Counted from the first letter of the stretch, positions 10,318 through 22,218 are shown. The stretch: DNA of 64,000 nucleotides from Cladorrhinum sp. PSN259 (GCA_033725935.1 MU867097.1:186001-250000); one strand, 5' to 3'. The notes: generated by a model from the sequence alone, not told the origin. Numbers and translations are program-made.

Positions 10318-11323
10318 TGGCTTGACGGGACCGAAGAAGGCAGGAAGGAAGGGAAGGAAGAAAGGAAGGAGCCATATAAGTTAAATTGTTCGAGAACACA
10401 ATCAACAGCTCCCGGATATTAATCACTTGGCCTAATCCAATGGCTCAATGTTCTGGGGTGCGATGCAATACACCAACAAACCCCCTTCCCTTGCCCGCCG
10501 CATGGGAGAGGTGCCCTCGTTCGAACCATCTTATACAGCAAAAGCACCATATGCCTTTCTTACCGGCTACCCTTCTCTTCACTTCCAACTTGGAGCAAGG
10601 GGGAGTTAGCCGGTGAGATTTGCCATTTCTTTTTATACCTTTCTTTCTTTTGGTTTTACATTTACTTTTTTTTTCCTTGCTAGCCAGTTGTATATTTTTT
10701 TATCCTTGATTTGCCTTCTAGATTTTTATAGTAGCCGGTTGGGAGAGGAGTTGGTTGGAATTTTATGATTCGGATCTTTTGAGCGATGGAGTTTTTGGGA
10801 GTGAGTACGTTATGTTGCTTTGTTTCTTCGCAATCTTTGCATTTTTTATTATTCTTTTTTAAATAAAATAAAAACCAAAAAAATCAAAAACAATTGGGGT
10901 GTGGGAGGGGCAGGGGAAGGGGGAAGGGGGAATTAATTCGAGATAACTACCTTTCAATCATACCTCAATCATTAAAGATCCCCCCGTCATCGAACTATGA
11001 ACAGGTATAATGTGAAAGAACCACTCATGAGCGAGCAATTAACTCGACAACGTGAAGGAGAACCGACCTCAATATCATCATTCCACTTCAGATAGAGCAT
11101 TTGATGGAGAGTCTTTATATATAACAGTTTTTGATTCTTTCTCAACAAACAATCCAGTGATACCATGATTGCCTTTTGAGAAAAAAAAATATTCATATTC
11201 ATACATAACTCATTCCATTCAGCTCATAAAATCTCAGAGAAAAAAATCCACGCTTTTGCAACCGCCCAAAAAAAAATCCTTTGCCTTACAATTTTTACAG
11301 CCATGTCCATAGGCATCGCCATT
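10318..11323. other. convergent 3' spacer
   Basis: Lies between the ends of the membrane-protein gene and the sulfatase gene. It is rich in AAGG, T and A runs and has no protein-like frame. It presumably holds both 3' untranslated regions. Confidence 0.6.
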
Positions 11324-13138
11324 TTACGTCCACTCAGACCAGTGAATGCCCTTCCTGTAAACAACACCATCGGTATCGAACTGAGGACCCTCGGCATCGG
11401 GGATATATCCCAACTCGCACCTGTTGTAGCTAACCTTCTTTTGCTGCTGCTCATAAAACACATCAAAGCGAGTGCTAAGAGCATCGTGCAAGTTAGCGAC
11501 GTTGCCCTGGGGGTGAAGAGCCTCCCACGGCTTAGTGCAGGTGCGGCCCTTGCAAGTCTTGAGAACGAACAAGAGAGAGTCCAAACGAGAAATGACTTTC
11601 TCGAATGGAACACCCAACAGATGAGTGGGAGGGGTAGCATCCTTGTGAAGGAGGTTGTTAATCTGATAAGGGTCGGTCGTAAGATCATACAGCTCGTGCT
11701 CGTTTGTGCACCAAACAGAATAATAAAAGTTGTAGGTCTTGGAGATGATGCGCAAAGCCTTATAGGTGTTGTTGAGGGTAAGTCGCTCCTCAGTCTTGTC
11801 AAAGATCTTGCCCTCGGAAACGGCAATACCCCAGAACTCAACGGTGACGTGTTCGTGGCGAGTGTCAATGGCGGCCTCGAGGTCCTTTCGGTTGAGGGGA
11901 ATGGCCTCGCCGTCGAAATCAGCGCGGTGAGGGGCACCGGCAATGCTAAGGATGGTGGGAGCAAGATCAACGTGAGTGGTGACGATCTCGGAAACCTCAC
12001 CCTTGGGAACACCAGGACCGCGGATGATGAGGGGAATGTTGATGTCCTCCTCGAAACCGCACTCCTTGCCGGGGTTGCGACGGTGCTGGCTGATGGAGTA
12101 TCCGTTGTCGGTGGTGTAGATAACGAAGGTGTCATCGAGAAGGTTGTACTTCTCGAGACGCTTGACGACACCTTCAACCAGCTCATCGACCGACTGCAGG
12201 GCTCTCAGACGCTGGCGATAAAAGTGATCATTGTAGTCGATGTTTTCCTGGGTAAGCTGCTTGCGCTTACGAACCCAGTTGGCCCCGGTGGGGAAGTCAG
12301 GGTTGAAGTTGGCGTTACGGGGGATCTTAACGTCCTTGAAGAGGTGCGCGTGGCGCTTGGCGGGGATAGGGGGGCTGAATTGGACGAGGTCCTCGATCCC
12401 GTCGAGGTCATCCCAGTTGGGGTCCTCGGTTAAGTCGATCGAGGCAACGTTGCTGTGGGGGGCAACGGGAGCAATGCCCAGGAAGAATGGACGGCCATTA
12501 CCGGCATTGACAGCATCGTCAAGAAAGCCGAGAGCTTTTTCGGCGAGGACGTCGACGGTGTGCTGACCCAGATAGCTCTTGGGAGGCTCCTTATTACGCT
12601 GGTAGGTGGCGTTGAGGTAGTTGTAGGTCCAGGGGTCAAGCAGGAAGTCTGTGCCGTTCCATGCTTCTGGGTAAGGGGCGTTGTAGTTGTCTGTGGTGTG
12701 GGCGTTGAAGAGCTTGCCGGTGTAGTACGTGTTGTAGCCGGCCTCCTGAAGCCATACGGGGAGGTAGTTGCTGTTGAGACCCTGTCTAATGAACTTGGGG
12801 TAACCACCGTGAGGTGGGTTGACGTCGGTGACGTTTGTGTTGTGGGCTTGCTTGCCGGTCAAGATGGAGACTCTGGCAGGGCAGCAGATGGCAGTGGTGC
12901 AATAGTGGCGCTTGTAGAGGGTGCCCTTGTCGATGAGGTGCTTCTTGATCAAGGGGATGTAGTCCAGAGAGTTCATGTGAACATCTTGATCATCGGTGAG
13001 CACGAAGACAATGTTGGGCTGCTTGCCCTGGGGGCCCCAACCGGAACTGAGATCATTTCCGAGGGTCTTTTGGTGTCCACCGCTTGCGAGGACTGCTGAG
13101 GGCAGACCTGCCGCAAGGGCAATTCCTGCAAAACGCAT
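11324..13138 (-). CDS. secreted sulfatase (arylsulfatase family)
   Basis: Hydrolyses sulfate esters; in filamentous fungi such enzymes scavenge sulfate outside the cell or in the periplasm. Single exon, 604 residues. Residues 1-18 are a signal peptide (MRFAGIALAAGLPSAVLA). PNIVFVLTDDQD at 41-52 carries the metal-binding aspartates. CCPARVS at 85-91 is the C-x-P-x-R signature, with Cys85 the expected formylglycine precursor; LTGK follows it. YYTGKLFN, GIAPVAPHSNV and YTTDNGYSISQHRR (catalytic Lys, His, metal Asp-Asn) are all present. Several N-glycosylation sequons occur. It resembles the Neurospora arylsulfatase ars-1 in plan, but I do not assign the symbol. The start at 13138 is the ATG that opens the signal peptide. 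It is divergent from the MFS gene at 13922, 783 bp apart. Control by sulfur limitation is expected from the family, not seen. Confidence 0.92.
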   Translation of the reverse strand: MRFAGIALAAGLPSAVLASGGHQKTLGNDLSSGWGPQGKQPNIVFVLTDDQDVHMNSLDYIPLIKKHLIDKGTLYKRHYCTTAICCPARVSILTGKQAHNTNVTDVNPPHGGYPKFIRQGLNSNYLPVWLQEAGYNTYYTGKLFNAHTTDNYNAPYPEAWNGTDFLLDPWTYNYLNATYQRNKEPPKSYLGQHTVDVLAEKALGFLDDAVNAGNGRPFFLGIAPVAPHSNVASIDLTEDPNWDDLDGIEDLVQFSPPIPAKRHAHLFKDVKIPRNANFNPDFPTGANWVRKRKQLTQENIDYNDHFYRQRLRALQSVDELVEGVVKRLEKYNLLDDTFVIYTTDNGYSISQHRRNPGKECGFEEDINIPLIIRGPGVPKGEVSEIVTTHVDLAPTILSIAGAPHRADFDGEAIPLNRKDLEAAIDTRHEHVTVEFWGIAVSEGKIFDKTEERLTLNNTYKALRIISKTYNFYYSVWCTNEHELYDLTTDPYQINNLLHKDATPPTHLLGVPFEKVISRLDSLLFVLKTCKGRTCTKPWEALHPQGNVANLHDALSTRFDVFYEQQQKKVSYNRCELGYIPDAEGPQFDTDGVVYRKGIHWSEWT

Positions 13139-13921
13139 GATGTTAATGAGGAGGTTATTGAGAAATGAGTGAGGACTGAACCAGACTGACCAACAATAAC
13201 AAACACATGATGGCAGCAGTTAAATATGAAATATGAAATATGCGTGGTCGTCGACTTCCCCAGCGACGTACCCGCAGACCGGAGCCGTTCTCGGGATGGA
13301 ACAAGTTGCCGAGGGGTTCTTGTGCCTAGCTCCGTTGTAAGTCGGTGGTGTTTGATGTCCTTGATGATTGCGTGCTAGCTAGCGAGGATTACAAAACCCT
13401 TGACCCCCACATTCTAGTACCATTGAGCCAAGACCTCATTTGTCCCAAACACCAGGAATATGGGGACCATTGCGGGGAATTTTTTGACGTTTTGGCGCCA
13501 ATGCATCCCGTCTTGACATTGGTGTTGCAGAGATGCAGGGGCGCTAACTAATAAAGAGGCCCCAAATGGGTCGATTGTACAGCTCAAGGGTGACTTGCGA
13601 CATTGCCTCGACTATGTCGTGATCGGTAGCGAACCACGCCGACATATGCCATCAGCGTATCGGCGATAAGTCTTTGTTCCCGGAGAAGGGGCTGCATTGG
13701 AGTTGAAACCGAGGGGTCGGGTTGGGATGGAATTCTTGACTAGGGAGATCCGCCATTTGAGAAAATTCTGTTCAAGTCCCGTCAACAAAACTCTTGTTGC
13801 CGTCTGTTGGTGGGAAAGTTGCTTTGAGGAAATTCTGATTCTTTCGTATTTTGCGTCTTGGTTTTTAACTTTTGATTTCAAGTTTGATTAACTTTTGATT
13901 TCAAGTTTGAGTTTGATTTCG
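13139..13921. other. divergent promoter region, sulfatase / MFS transporter
   Basis: Between two divergent start codons. It holds ATATGAAATATGAAATATG repeats at about 13226-13243 and a perfect 23-bp tandem duplication just before the transporter start. No gene is seen. I looked for a CYS3-type ATGRYRYCAT site and found no exact match. Confidence 0.6.
13865..13910 (+). repeat. perfect 2 x 23 bp tandem duplication in transporter leader
   Basis: The 23-bp unit at 13865-13887 (beginning TTAACTTTTGATTTCAAG) is repeated exactly at 13888-13910. A further partial copy, GTTTGATTTC, runs to the ATG at 13922. It sits in the 5' leader of the MFS gene. Confidence 0.9.
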
Positions 13922-15888
13922 ATGGTTCAAAGACTTGAATCGGCAGGCACGCTGCCTACCGAGCAGTCGCCACTCCTCTCAGAGACGGAACGTCCAAAGG
14001 TTGGGGCTTTGAATCCTTCTCCCGAGCAGGTTCTAAACTCTGTCAAGAAAGTCGGTCAAGATGAAGAGAGTGTCAGAAGTGGAGAGGTTGAGACAGGAAC
14101 AGGAATTTCAAGGGCGCAGGTAGTACGGATTATCTCTGTTCTTCTCATCGGTAAGTACTGCTTCTTCTTCTATGTAGCTGCTTGAACTCCTCCATGCTAA
14201 GATCTTCAAACAGGTATCTTCGTTGCACACACGGATGGGTCAATTCTGTTGGCAACACACTCCAACATTGCGTCAGAATTTAATGCTCTGGAGGATTCAA
14301 CATGGCTGATCACCAGTTTTGCCCTCGCCGGAGCTGCCACGCAGACCATTTACGGCAAATTGAGTGATATTTATGGCCGAAGAACGCTGGTCCTGATTGC
14401 TTACGGTATTTTCGTCGTTGGTTGTGCGATCGTGTATGTACCCTTCTCCTCTTCCATGGAAAGTCGGCTGACAGCCGAATCAGGGGTGTTGGCCAAACAT
14501 ACTCGCAAGTCGTTCTGGGTCGCGTCATCTCCGGAGCAGGCGCTTCCGGAATGGCCGGCCTAGTTTCCATCCTCATCACAGATCTTTTGCCCATCCGCGA
14601 AGTTGCCCAATGGCGCGCCTACGTCAATTTGGTTGCAACTTTTGGCCGCAGTATTGGTGGTCCCCTCGGTGGCTGGCTTGTTGATGTTATCGGATGGAGA
14701 TGGTCCTTCTTCGGCCAGGTCCCCATTATTCTGGTTGCCATCGTCCTGGTCGGTGCCTATCTGCCCAACGTCATCTCGAAAGATTCAGATTCCATTACTT
14801 CAGTCGAGAGGAACGCAGAAGAGCCCCAGAAGAGCAAGTTGAGCAGGATCGATTTCAAGGGATCGTTCATCTTTGCCATCATGATCTTGGCAATCCTTGC
14901 CCCCATTGAGCTTGGAGGCAACAAGTATCCATGGTCACACCCGATCATCATTGGCACCTTCTTCGTTGGCATTGTCCTCATCTACGTGTTTATCAAGGTA
15001 GAGCAAGACCAAGAAGAGCCGATTTTGCCTTTAGAGATCTTCCACAAGCGGGATGCGGTGTTTTCGTTTCTTATTCTTGGACTTCAGACCGCTGCTCAGC
15101 TTGGTGTAAGTTTTCCCGGAATTTCAACTTTGGAATGCGCAGAAAATTAACCAAAATCGCAGCTCATGTTCTCTGTACCTCTGTACTTTAGAATAACACA
15201 GGGAGCCACAAACACGGCTTCCGGCGCCCATCTGGTTCCAGCTGTATTCGGCAACGCTATTGGTGGTATTCTGTCAGGAGTTATCATTAAGCGATCCGGC
15301 CGGTACAAGTCACTCATCATTTTTGCCGTTACCTCTTCCTCCTTGAGCTACCTTCTTCTAATGCTCAGATGGCACGGAAACACTAACGTCTGGGAGTCTC
15401 TCTATATCTTTCCTAGCGGGTTTGGTACTGGTATTGCTCAGAGTGCTGTCTTTATCTCGCTCCAAGCAGTTGTCGACCCTGCTCACATGGCTCCTGCCGT
15501 CTCTTTCATGTATCTTTCCAGCACCATTGCTTTAACGATGGGTCTATCCGTCTCTAGCGCGGTTGAGGGTGTAGCACTCCGCTATATGCTCAACCATAAG
15601 TTGGCCGGTTTGGGACTCGGCGCTGAGCAGGTTCAAAAGATCATCTCGGATGCTATTTCTGATGTTGAGTTTGTCCATCGTATTACCGGGCCAGTCAAGG
15701 ATGCTGTTGTATCATCTTATGTGTATGGACTGTGGTGGACACATGGTAACTTCCTTTCTAGCCAACCCCCCCTTTCTTAGACCAATAGCTAACTTTGTTG
15801 ACCAGGCGTCTCTTTCTTCTTCTCCTTCTCTGCCTTTGTCCTGGCTCTGTTCATCAAGCAGAGACGCCTTGATGGGCTTTCATCGTAA
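13922..15888 (+). CDS. MFS transporter, 14-TM, Fnx1/Vba-like vacuolar type
   Basis: Major facilitator of the DHA2 branch, most like fungal Fnx1/Vba transporters that move basic amino acids or drugs across the vacuolar membrane. Five exons: 13922-14150, 14214-14433, 14484-15105, 15163-15745 and 15806-15888. They join in frame to 578 residues. The N-terminal tail has an acidic EQSPLLSET dileucine motif, typical of vacuolar sorting. TM1 contains VAHTDGSILLATHSNIASEF, close to the DHA2 motif D1. GKLSDIYGRRTLVL is MFS motif A, and VVLGRVISGAGASGMAG fits motif C and following. The C-terminus is FIKQRRLDGLSS. Introns are 50-63 nt with GTAAGT, GTATGT, GTAAGT and GTAACT donors. TTG codons upstream would extend the frame but 13922 is the first ATG. 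Substrate is inferred only. Confidence 0.9.
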
Positions 15889-17409
15889 ACATTTGATGAT
15901 TACCTTTGTTTTATAACAATGGCTGTGATGTTTTTCTTGTGCTGGGTGAAAACGAGAGTTTTGGCATACGTATGTTGGAGGGGGATAAAAGCTTTATGTA
16001 CTTAGATACCATACACGCGAGCGTTGTTTTATGAGCTAGAGGTGGTATTTAGCTAGACGAGCCACACGAGCCACAACACTTGTAGTCAATTGCTTACCTA
16101 TGCACGGCATACGGCTTGTGTAATGTGACCGTGTAACCCTGGGATGGATTTTTGTGGTGGATGGTTGTGTACCAAGCTGTCGGAAGCGAGGATGATACCA
16201 ACACACATGAGGCATGTCGTTTAGGATAGAGTGGGGGTGCTGTATGGCACAACATGGAGCTGACTACTCGTTAAAAGGATTATAGTCCTCTTCTCATCTC
16301 CTACCCATGGTTACTAACCCGAGTTACGCCTTATACAGTAGGTACCATGGTATATCGTCTCACCTCAAACGCCACCTGAACTTTATTCCTGCTTAGGTAT
16401 ATAACTCCCGACTCAACCGATTTTTTTTTCTTCGACTCTTCTTTCCTTCTGGACGCCACGAAAATTAACCGACGAAGAATCAAGAAATCGGGGAGATCTC
16501 TACTTACTTTCATTTGGGTGCACAAACCATAGGTATGTAGTTGGAAATATCTCTATGGATATATTAAAAAAATCCCAGTTTAATCTTTGGTTGTAATTAA
16601 ATAACACAAACACATGTTGTCTTTCAGCTCGTTCTGCGAATAAAATAAAGACATGTCACAATCCCAACAACCAATTGATCATTTCTCAACGAAACCCATC
16701 TCCTCTCCCAGAAACTACTGTCACATCAAAGAATTTCTCCTCCTGCTACTTCACCTCATCTAATACCTCACTATAGCTTTTATAGTGCTGAATATATTAA
16801 AACAAAGATTAAAAAATTGCCCAAAAAATGAATCCCAAATCAGAGCCTGATGGAGTTTATGAGTTGATTTATTATGCGGTTTGTGTGGATCGAACACACG
16901 ACCTTCAGATTTACCCGTCAAGGTAAGAGAATGAAGTGGAACTTCAGTCTGACGCTCTCCCAACTGAGCTAAACCCGCTTTCTTTTTTTGTTTGTTTGCT
17001 TTATTTGTTGTTGTAATTTGTTGAGGTATTTGCCTCATATGAAGATGGTGATTTTGTGGTTGTGTGGTTGTGTGGAGATGGAGATGGAATGGAGAGCTTG
17101 ATGGATGGTGGGGTCAATATTGAGGGGCCGAGTTAGGGAAAGCTTGGAAAGTAACAGAGAGTAAATGTCTGAAACGTAGGTTTGTTGAATTGAGGATGTT
17201 GTGGTTGTTACAGGGCGCGAAAATGTTGCAAGGCTTGTAAGAACCAAAAGTGCCGAATGAACAAGACGGCAATCGCTTGTTGGTGCGAGCAACCCAGGGG
17301 CCAGAGAGCAAAGCGGCATCTTGAACAAATATCTTCTTATTTTATATTCACGCCAAACAATGCAAATAAAAAACAAACCACAAGCAGCACCGCTATTATT
17401 TATACACGT
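15889..17409. other. convergent spacer carrying tRNA-Phe
   Basis: Between the ends of the MFS gene and the PIG-S gene. Apart from the tRNA at 16875-16978 it is AT-rich and has no protein-like frame. Confidence 0.6.
16875..16978 (-). tRNA. tRNA-Phe (GAA) with 31-nt intron
   Basis: Minus-strand reading starts GCGGGTTTAGCTCAGTTGGG and ends with the GTGTG TTCGATC CACAC T-arm and AAACCGC. Acceptor arms GCGGGTT and AAACCGC pair with one G-T. The anticodon stem-loop is CAGAC-TGAAGAT interrupted after position 37 by about 31 nt, giving anticodon GAA. Discriminator is A. Intron position one base 3' of the anticodon is the canonical place in eukaryotic nuclear tRNA genes. The mature part is 73 nt. Confidence 0.96.
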
Positions 17410-19107
17410 TTACTCCTTTTTCTTTTCCGCCCCCTTCTCTGCCCTCTCTCTCCTTCGTTTCCTCCACGCCTTAAACTCATTAATGGCGCCCATGATCAAG
17501 GGAACTGCCACTGGTCCCAAAAGCGGCAAGTAAACCGCAATCTTGTGCTCATCAGGGAAGAACAATTGTCCCACCATGCTCTTCTCAAAGAAGGCCCGCT
17601 CAGCCTCGGCCTCCGCTATCTTGGCATGTTCCAATCCATCAAGACCACCGAGAGTATCACAAGCCAGCCTTAAATGAGACATGGTCTTGGATACCCCATC
17701 AGCTACGCTGCTAGGGATGGAAATGGATGGGAGAGCAAGAGCAAGACGAGCCAGAGAGCCAAGAGTTGAAGAGGCGCGAAGAAGTAGATCGGCCGAGCGA
17801 ATACGAGTAAGAGTAGAAAGTCTGAGCGGGAGAGATCCCGATTGCGGTGTACCCAGCAAGGAGAAAAGATGCGAGGTAAAAGTCAGTAGAGGTTGTTTAA
17901 GCGTCTCGGCCGAGACGTGGGCAGTGTCATATGGCTGGGAAAGCAAGTAAACAGTACCCCATTGAGGGATCAGCCAGGACTGAGAGCTCTCGGATTCTGG
18001 GGATGTGATAATCGTTTGGTTTCCAACAAACACAATGAAGTTGATAGTAGGTGCACCCCCGATCGAAGGCGACAAAGGCCATTCGGCAGCATTGATGAAC
18101 GAAGAAAGGTCTTGTTTCTGTAGAACATCATTTTGAACACCAGGTGCCGCATACAGCTGAACTTGGGTATCAATCGTAAAGTTGTGGATAGGCGACAGGA
18201 CTTCCAACACGGGCTTCATATACTGGTCGATGGCCGTCTCGATATCCCAGCTGCTTGGCAGAGCGCCGCTCGTAAACAGCGAGAACGTGAGATGGTAGGT
18301 CGGCGCGTACTTGAGTGATCTCGTGGTTCGCTTGGCAAGTGACTCGGCGGTTTCAGGAGATAAGCCTAGAGGTCGGTGCTCCGAGGGCATCGAGTTCGTC
18401 GACAACAAATACGAGATCGTAGCCTGTTCCTCGGCAAAGGTCGACCTCAGTTGACTAGCAATGTATGTGGCAAGCGCTGACGACGAAGCAGTAGGCGAGG
18501 GAATATTATTCGGGGGATACGTAATGTCGAGAATCGGCTTGTAAGGGTCGAGGGCTGCGGTCATTGCCTCACCGGGAGACAGGCGGATGGTGAGAGCACT
18601 GCCATTGTCTGTCGCACTCGCAACTTCGTCGCCAAGAGGCGGAGACGATTGAAGACGAAGATGGTGCCCTGCGAAATCATTAAGATCGTCAAGGGCGTGT
18701 TGTGTGAGGCGAAGCAGGTTCTGGGCTTCTTGGTCTTGGAGAGAGGTGGCCTGGATGGAGATGCGCAGAGGGAAGACAGGACGGCAAGCCTAGACAAACG
18801 CCATTAAAGTTAGAAGCTAATCAAGGAGAAAGAGGAAATGGTAATTGCTGACCTTCCCGTCAGACCAGTCTAACATCTCCTGCAAGGGCAGGTCGGCCCT
18901 GTAGATTGATGTTGTTTTCCACCATATTGGGAGACCCAGGAGGAGGACGATCAGCCAAAATGAAAGAATGACATAGCCCCGGCGCCGGATGTCTGCCGGC
19001 TTCTCTGGGGGAGGTTGCTTGAACTCTGAAGTCGCATTGCTAACTGCTACTGGTGCCGGATCTGGCGCATCGTCGTTCAGTGATGGTGGTGGGTGTTGGG
19101 CAGACAT
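17410..19107 (-). CDS. GPI transamidase subunit PIG-S (Gpi17)
   Basis: PIG-S/Gpi17 is a subunit of the ER complex that attaches GPI anchors to proteins. Two exons, 19107-18853 and 18789-17410, give 544 residues, normal for the family. The cytosolic N-tail (1-40) is Pro-rich. TM1 is about residues 45-63 (YVILSFWLIVLLLGLPIWW), followed at once by KTTSIYRADLPLQEM, the hallmark start of the lumenal domain. The lumenal part includes HLTFSLFTSG and the conserved PQWGTVYLL. A second hydrophobic segment near the C-terminus (about 503-522, VYLPLLGPVAVPLIMG) precedes a strongly basic tail ending EKKKE. The intron 18852-18790 keeps phase 0 (donor GTCAGC). The start at 19107 is the first ATG; a GTG lies further up in frame. 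The next gene upstream is divergent, 1,066 bp away. Confidence 0.94.
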
Positions 19108-20173
19108 GGCGATGTGGACTGCTCGTCCATTGAATTTGATACTGCTGTCTATTGCCAGTGTCCCTTCCGACAAGTGCTGGCACGCCCCCCAAACCCGCCA
19201 ACGCGACACAGTGGATCAACAATTAATCAAACCAAATTTCCCGTATTGGTTAGACCTCACGTGAAGATAAAGATATTTCAGGGACCGATAAGCTTTTCAG
19301 GTACCCATGTGTCCAACAGGGTTCACCATGGTCAGAGCTTCCTTCTCTGCAAAACATTGCACGACCGTTGGAAACCAAAATCGAAGTTTCCATCTTTCTA
19401 GATTGTTTTGTCCCGCTGATTTGAAACTGCCCCAGACAATGGTTGTTTCTTTTCCGGCCTATCTTCTCTGAAACCAAAAAAAGATGCTCAACACCGCCTC
19501 TCCAACGGAGAGTTCCTCCATATGAAGAAGCAATCCGTCTCCAACGGACTGCTCGCCGGCTGAGGCAATTTGGGGCGCTATACCTTCGTGTTGTTTCCGC
19601 ACTCCTGTTTTGTTTGTTTCCAAGATCAACCCAAGTCGGATATGGACGGTCGTTGATGCCCACAAAAGTCGCTTAAAACCTGGGGAGCGGCTTCGCGTCC
19701 ATGTGGCGTCCCGCGAGCCGAGGTACACATGAAGGGGAATGCTGATTGTGCCTGTCGCCAAGGACCCTTTGCTTCAGAGAGGGATTGTGCAAGAACCCGG
19801 ATGCGCCGCGAAAGATGCTATGTTCCGCATTGCAATACCTCCATTTTGAAGTTCAGTTTTCGTCACTTCTCACTTCTCTCCACACACAATCGTTCAACAT
19901 CCTTTTTGGACACCATTTGTTCTCGTTCGGCCGGCGGCTTCTATACCCCTGCTAGCCCCAGGTTCTCGTGGGGTCACCCCATGCGATTCTAGGAACGGTG
20001 AAGTTGAAGCTTCCAAATCTGGGGAGAAGCCGTTCCACCATCATCCGTCCTTGTATCAGTTGATTTGACCGTTCCTGGTCCCTGATTTATACTTTATAGC
20101 CGTCCTCTCCCACCTAATTATCCACCGGAAGGTAGACTTGCTCTTTTTTGTTCCCTCCCAAACAACATCAACC
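19108..20173. other. divergent promoter region, PIG-S / acyl-CoA synthetase
   Basis: Contains both promoters. Short frames here, such as the one on the minus strand at 19250-19663, lack any recognisable motif or homology-like pattern and are taken as chance. Confidence 0.6.
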
Positions 20174-22218
20174 ATGGCTGCTTGTAGGTTTTCTTGTGTC
20201 CGGATGCGCGTCCTCGTCCCACATGTTATACATTAGACTAACATGAACCTGCACTCATAGTACCCATGCCTCTTGTTGCGCCGGCTTTGGGTGCTGTCGC
20301 AGCTTACATCAACGCTCGATTTCAACTCTACTACGACCTCAATCTTCTGGGTTCCATTGTACCAGCTGTGATCAACCAGGCTTGGTGGACGTATCGTGGT
20401 CGCCTGAACTTCTTTTACCGCTTCGAAGATCTCGCTACCTCCAAATCTAGCCAGAACCGACACTTCTTGCGATTTGAAGATAAAACCTACACTTATGAAC
20501 AAGCTTACGACATCGTCTTGCGATATGCAGGGTGGCTCAAGGATAAGCGGGGCGTAAAAAAGGGGGAGATGGTCGCTTTGGATTTCCAAAATACCGACAC
20601 CTTGCTTTTCTTGGTTCTCGCATTGTGGTCCCTCGGCGCTGTACCGGCACTTATCAACTACAACCTGGTCGGCAAGTCTCTTGTTCATTGCATAACAAAA
20701 GCGAAGGCGAGACTTATTCTGATCGATCCCACGGTCGCTGGAAATGTCGAGGATGATGTGCGCGCCGGGTTGAGCGATACCGTCTTCGAGGTGGTCACTC
20801 CTCAGCTTGAGAGTCAAATTCTCATGCTGGAACCCTACAGAGCTCCGGATGAAGTCAGGAGCGATGCCGCTGGCAAAGGGATGGCTATGCTTATCTACAC
20901 CAGCGGAACCACAGGTCTACCCAAAGCTGCGATAATATCATGGTCCAAGGTTGCTATTCCTAGTGGATTCACCTCGCGGTTCGTCGGAACCACCAAGAAC
21001 GACTGCTTCTACACTGTGAGTTTACTGCAGAATCCCAGTGAAACCCCATCAAACTAACCAATGTAGGCCATGCCGCTCTATCACAGCACTGCTATGCTAC
21101 TGGGTTTTACGCATACCTTGTCGCAGGGTGCTACTTTTGCCATGAGCCGCAAATTTTCAACAAGTCAGTTCTGGGATGATGTTCGAAAACACGATGCCAA
21201 CATTATCCAGTATGTTGGTGAAACTTGCCGTTATCTCCTCTCCGCTCCTACTCGCCTTGACCCCAAAACTGGAGAGAATTTGGATCGCAAACACAATGTC
21301 CGAGTTGCATTCGGAAACGGTCTCAGACCTGACGTTTGGAATAAGTTCAAGGAACGGTTCGGCGTCGAAACCATTGCCGAATTTTATGCTGCTACCGAAG
21401 GGAGCTTCGGCACCTGGAACAAGAGTCGGAATGATCACAGTTTGGGTGCTGTCGGACGCAACGGCGCGTTATACAATATCATCCTCGGTCACGCAGCGGC
21501 TATCGTTCGCGTGGATATCGAGACAGAGCTGCCGTACAGGGATCCCAAGACAGGACTCTGCGTGCGCGCCGCACCAGGTGAACCAGGCGAGCTACTCTTT
21601 GCGCTGCCTCCGAACGATGTCGAGGCACGATTCCAGGGCTACTTCGGCGACAAGGACTCGACTTCGAAGAAGATTATGCGGTCAGTTCTCAAGAAGGGCG
21701 ATGCGTGGTTCCGTACCGGTGATGTGCTCCGAACCGATGACGAGTACCGGCTATTCTTCAGCGATCGAATTGGCGATACTTTCCGGTGGAAGAGTGAGAA
21801 CGTGTCGACGGCCGAAGTTGCGCAGGTCGTCGGATTGCACCCATCGATACAAGAGGCCAATGTTTACGGAATTGAGTTGCCGAATCATGAAGGCCGTGCT
21901 GGATGCGCCGCCGTTGTATTCAAAGCACCGGCTTTGGATTCAGCTGGCGTACCCACCGGCGAGACCCTCAAGTCATTGGCAGAGCACGTCCGCGGCGGGC
22001 TTCCCAAGTATGCGTTGCCATTGTTCCTGCGCCTTGTTCAGGACGACTCGGCGCATAGCACCGGGACAAACAAGCAGCAAAAGATGGCGCTTCGCAACGA
22101 AGGAGTTGATCCCGCGAAGATAGGTCAGGACCAAGTGTATTGGCTCAAGGGTGACTCGTACGTCAGGTTCGGTCCCAGTGATTGGAGCGAGCTCCAGGGT
22201 GGAAAGGTGAAGCTTTAA
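20174..22218 (+). CDS. very-long-chain acyl-CoA synthetase / fatty acid transporter (Fat1/FATP type)
   Basis: AMP-forming ligase that activates long and very-long-chain fatty acids with CoA, acting at the plasma membrane, lipid droplets or peroxisomes. I read exons 20174-20183, 20261-21015 and 21067-22218, giving 638 residues. The first coding exon is only 10 nt, joined by an intron with donor GTAGGT, branch CTAAC and acceptor ATAG; if it is wrong the start would be the ATG at 20266. The AMP-binding P-loop is YTSGTTGLPKAA at about residue 214. AMPLYHSTAMLLG, FYAATEGSFG and GDAWFRTGD follow in the order of the FATP family. NWKSENVSTAEV-type sequence appears as RWKSENVSTAEVAQV, the VLACS/FATP motif. 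The C-terminus ends GGKVKL. Intron 2 is 51 nt. Identity is secure; subcellular site is inferred. Confidence 0.93.

Noticed and set aside
10441..10620. GTTCGAAC in a spacer, resembling a tRNA T-loop
   Set aside because: The flanks do not pair as a T-stem and no D- or anticodon arm is present.
11303..12433. Long open frame (376 codons) on the plus strand
   Set aside because: It lies exactly opposite the sulfatase coding sequence, is low in complexity (Val/Leu/Gly/Asp-rich) and mirrors the sulfatase's codon bias. It is a shadow, as is 12455-13099.
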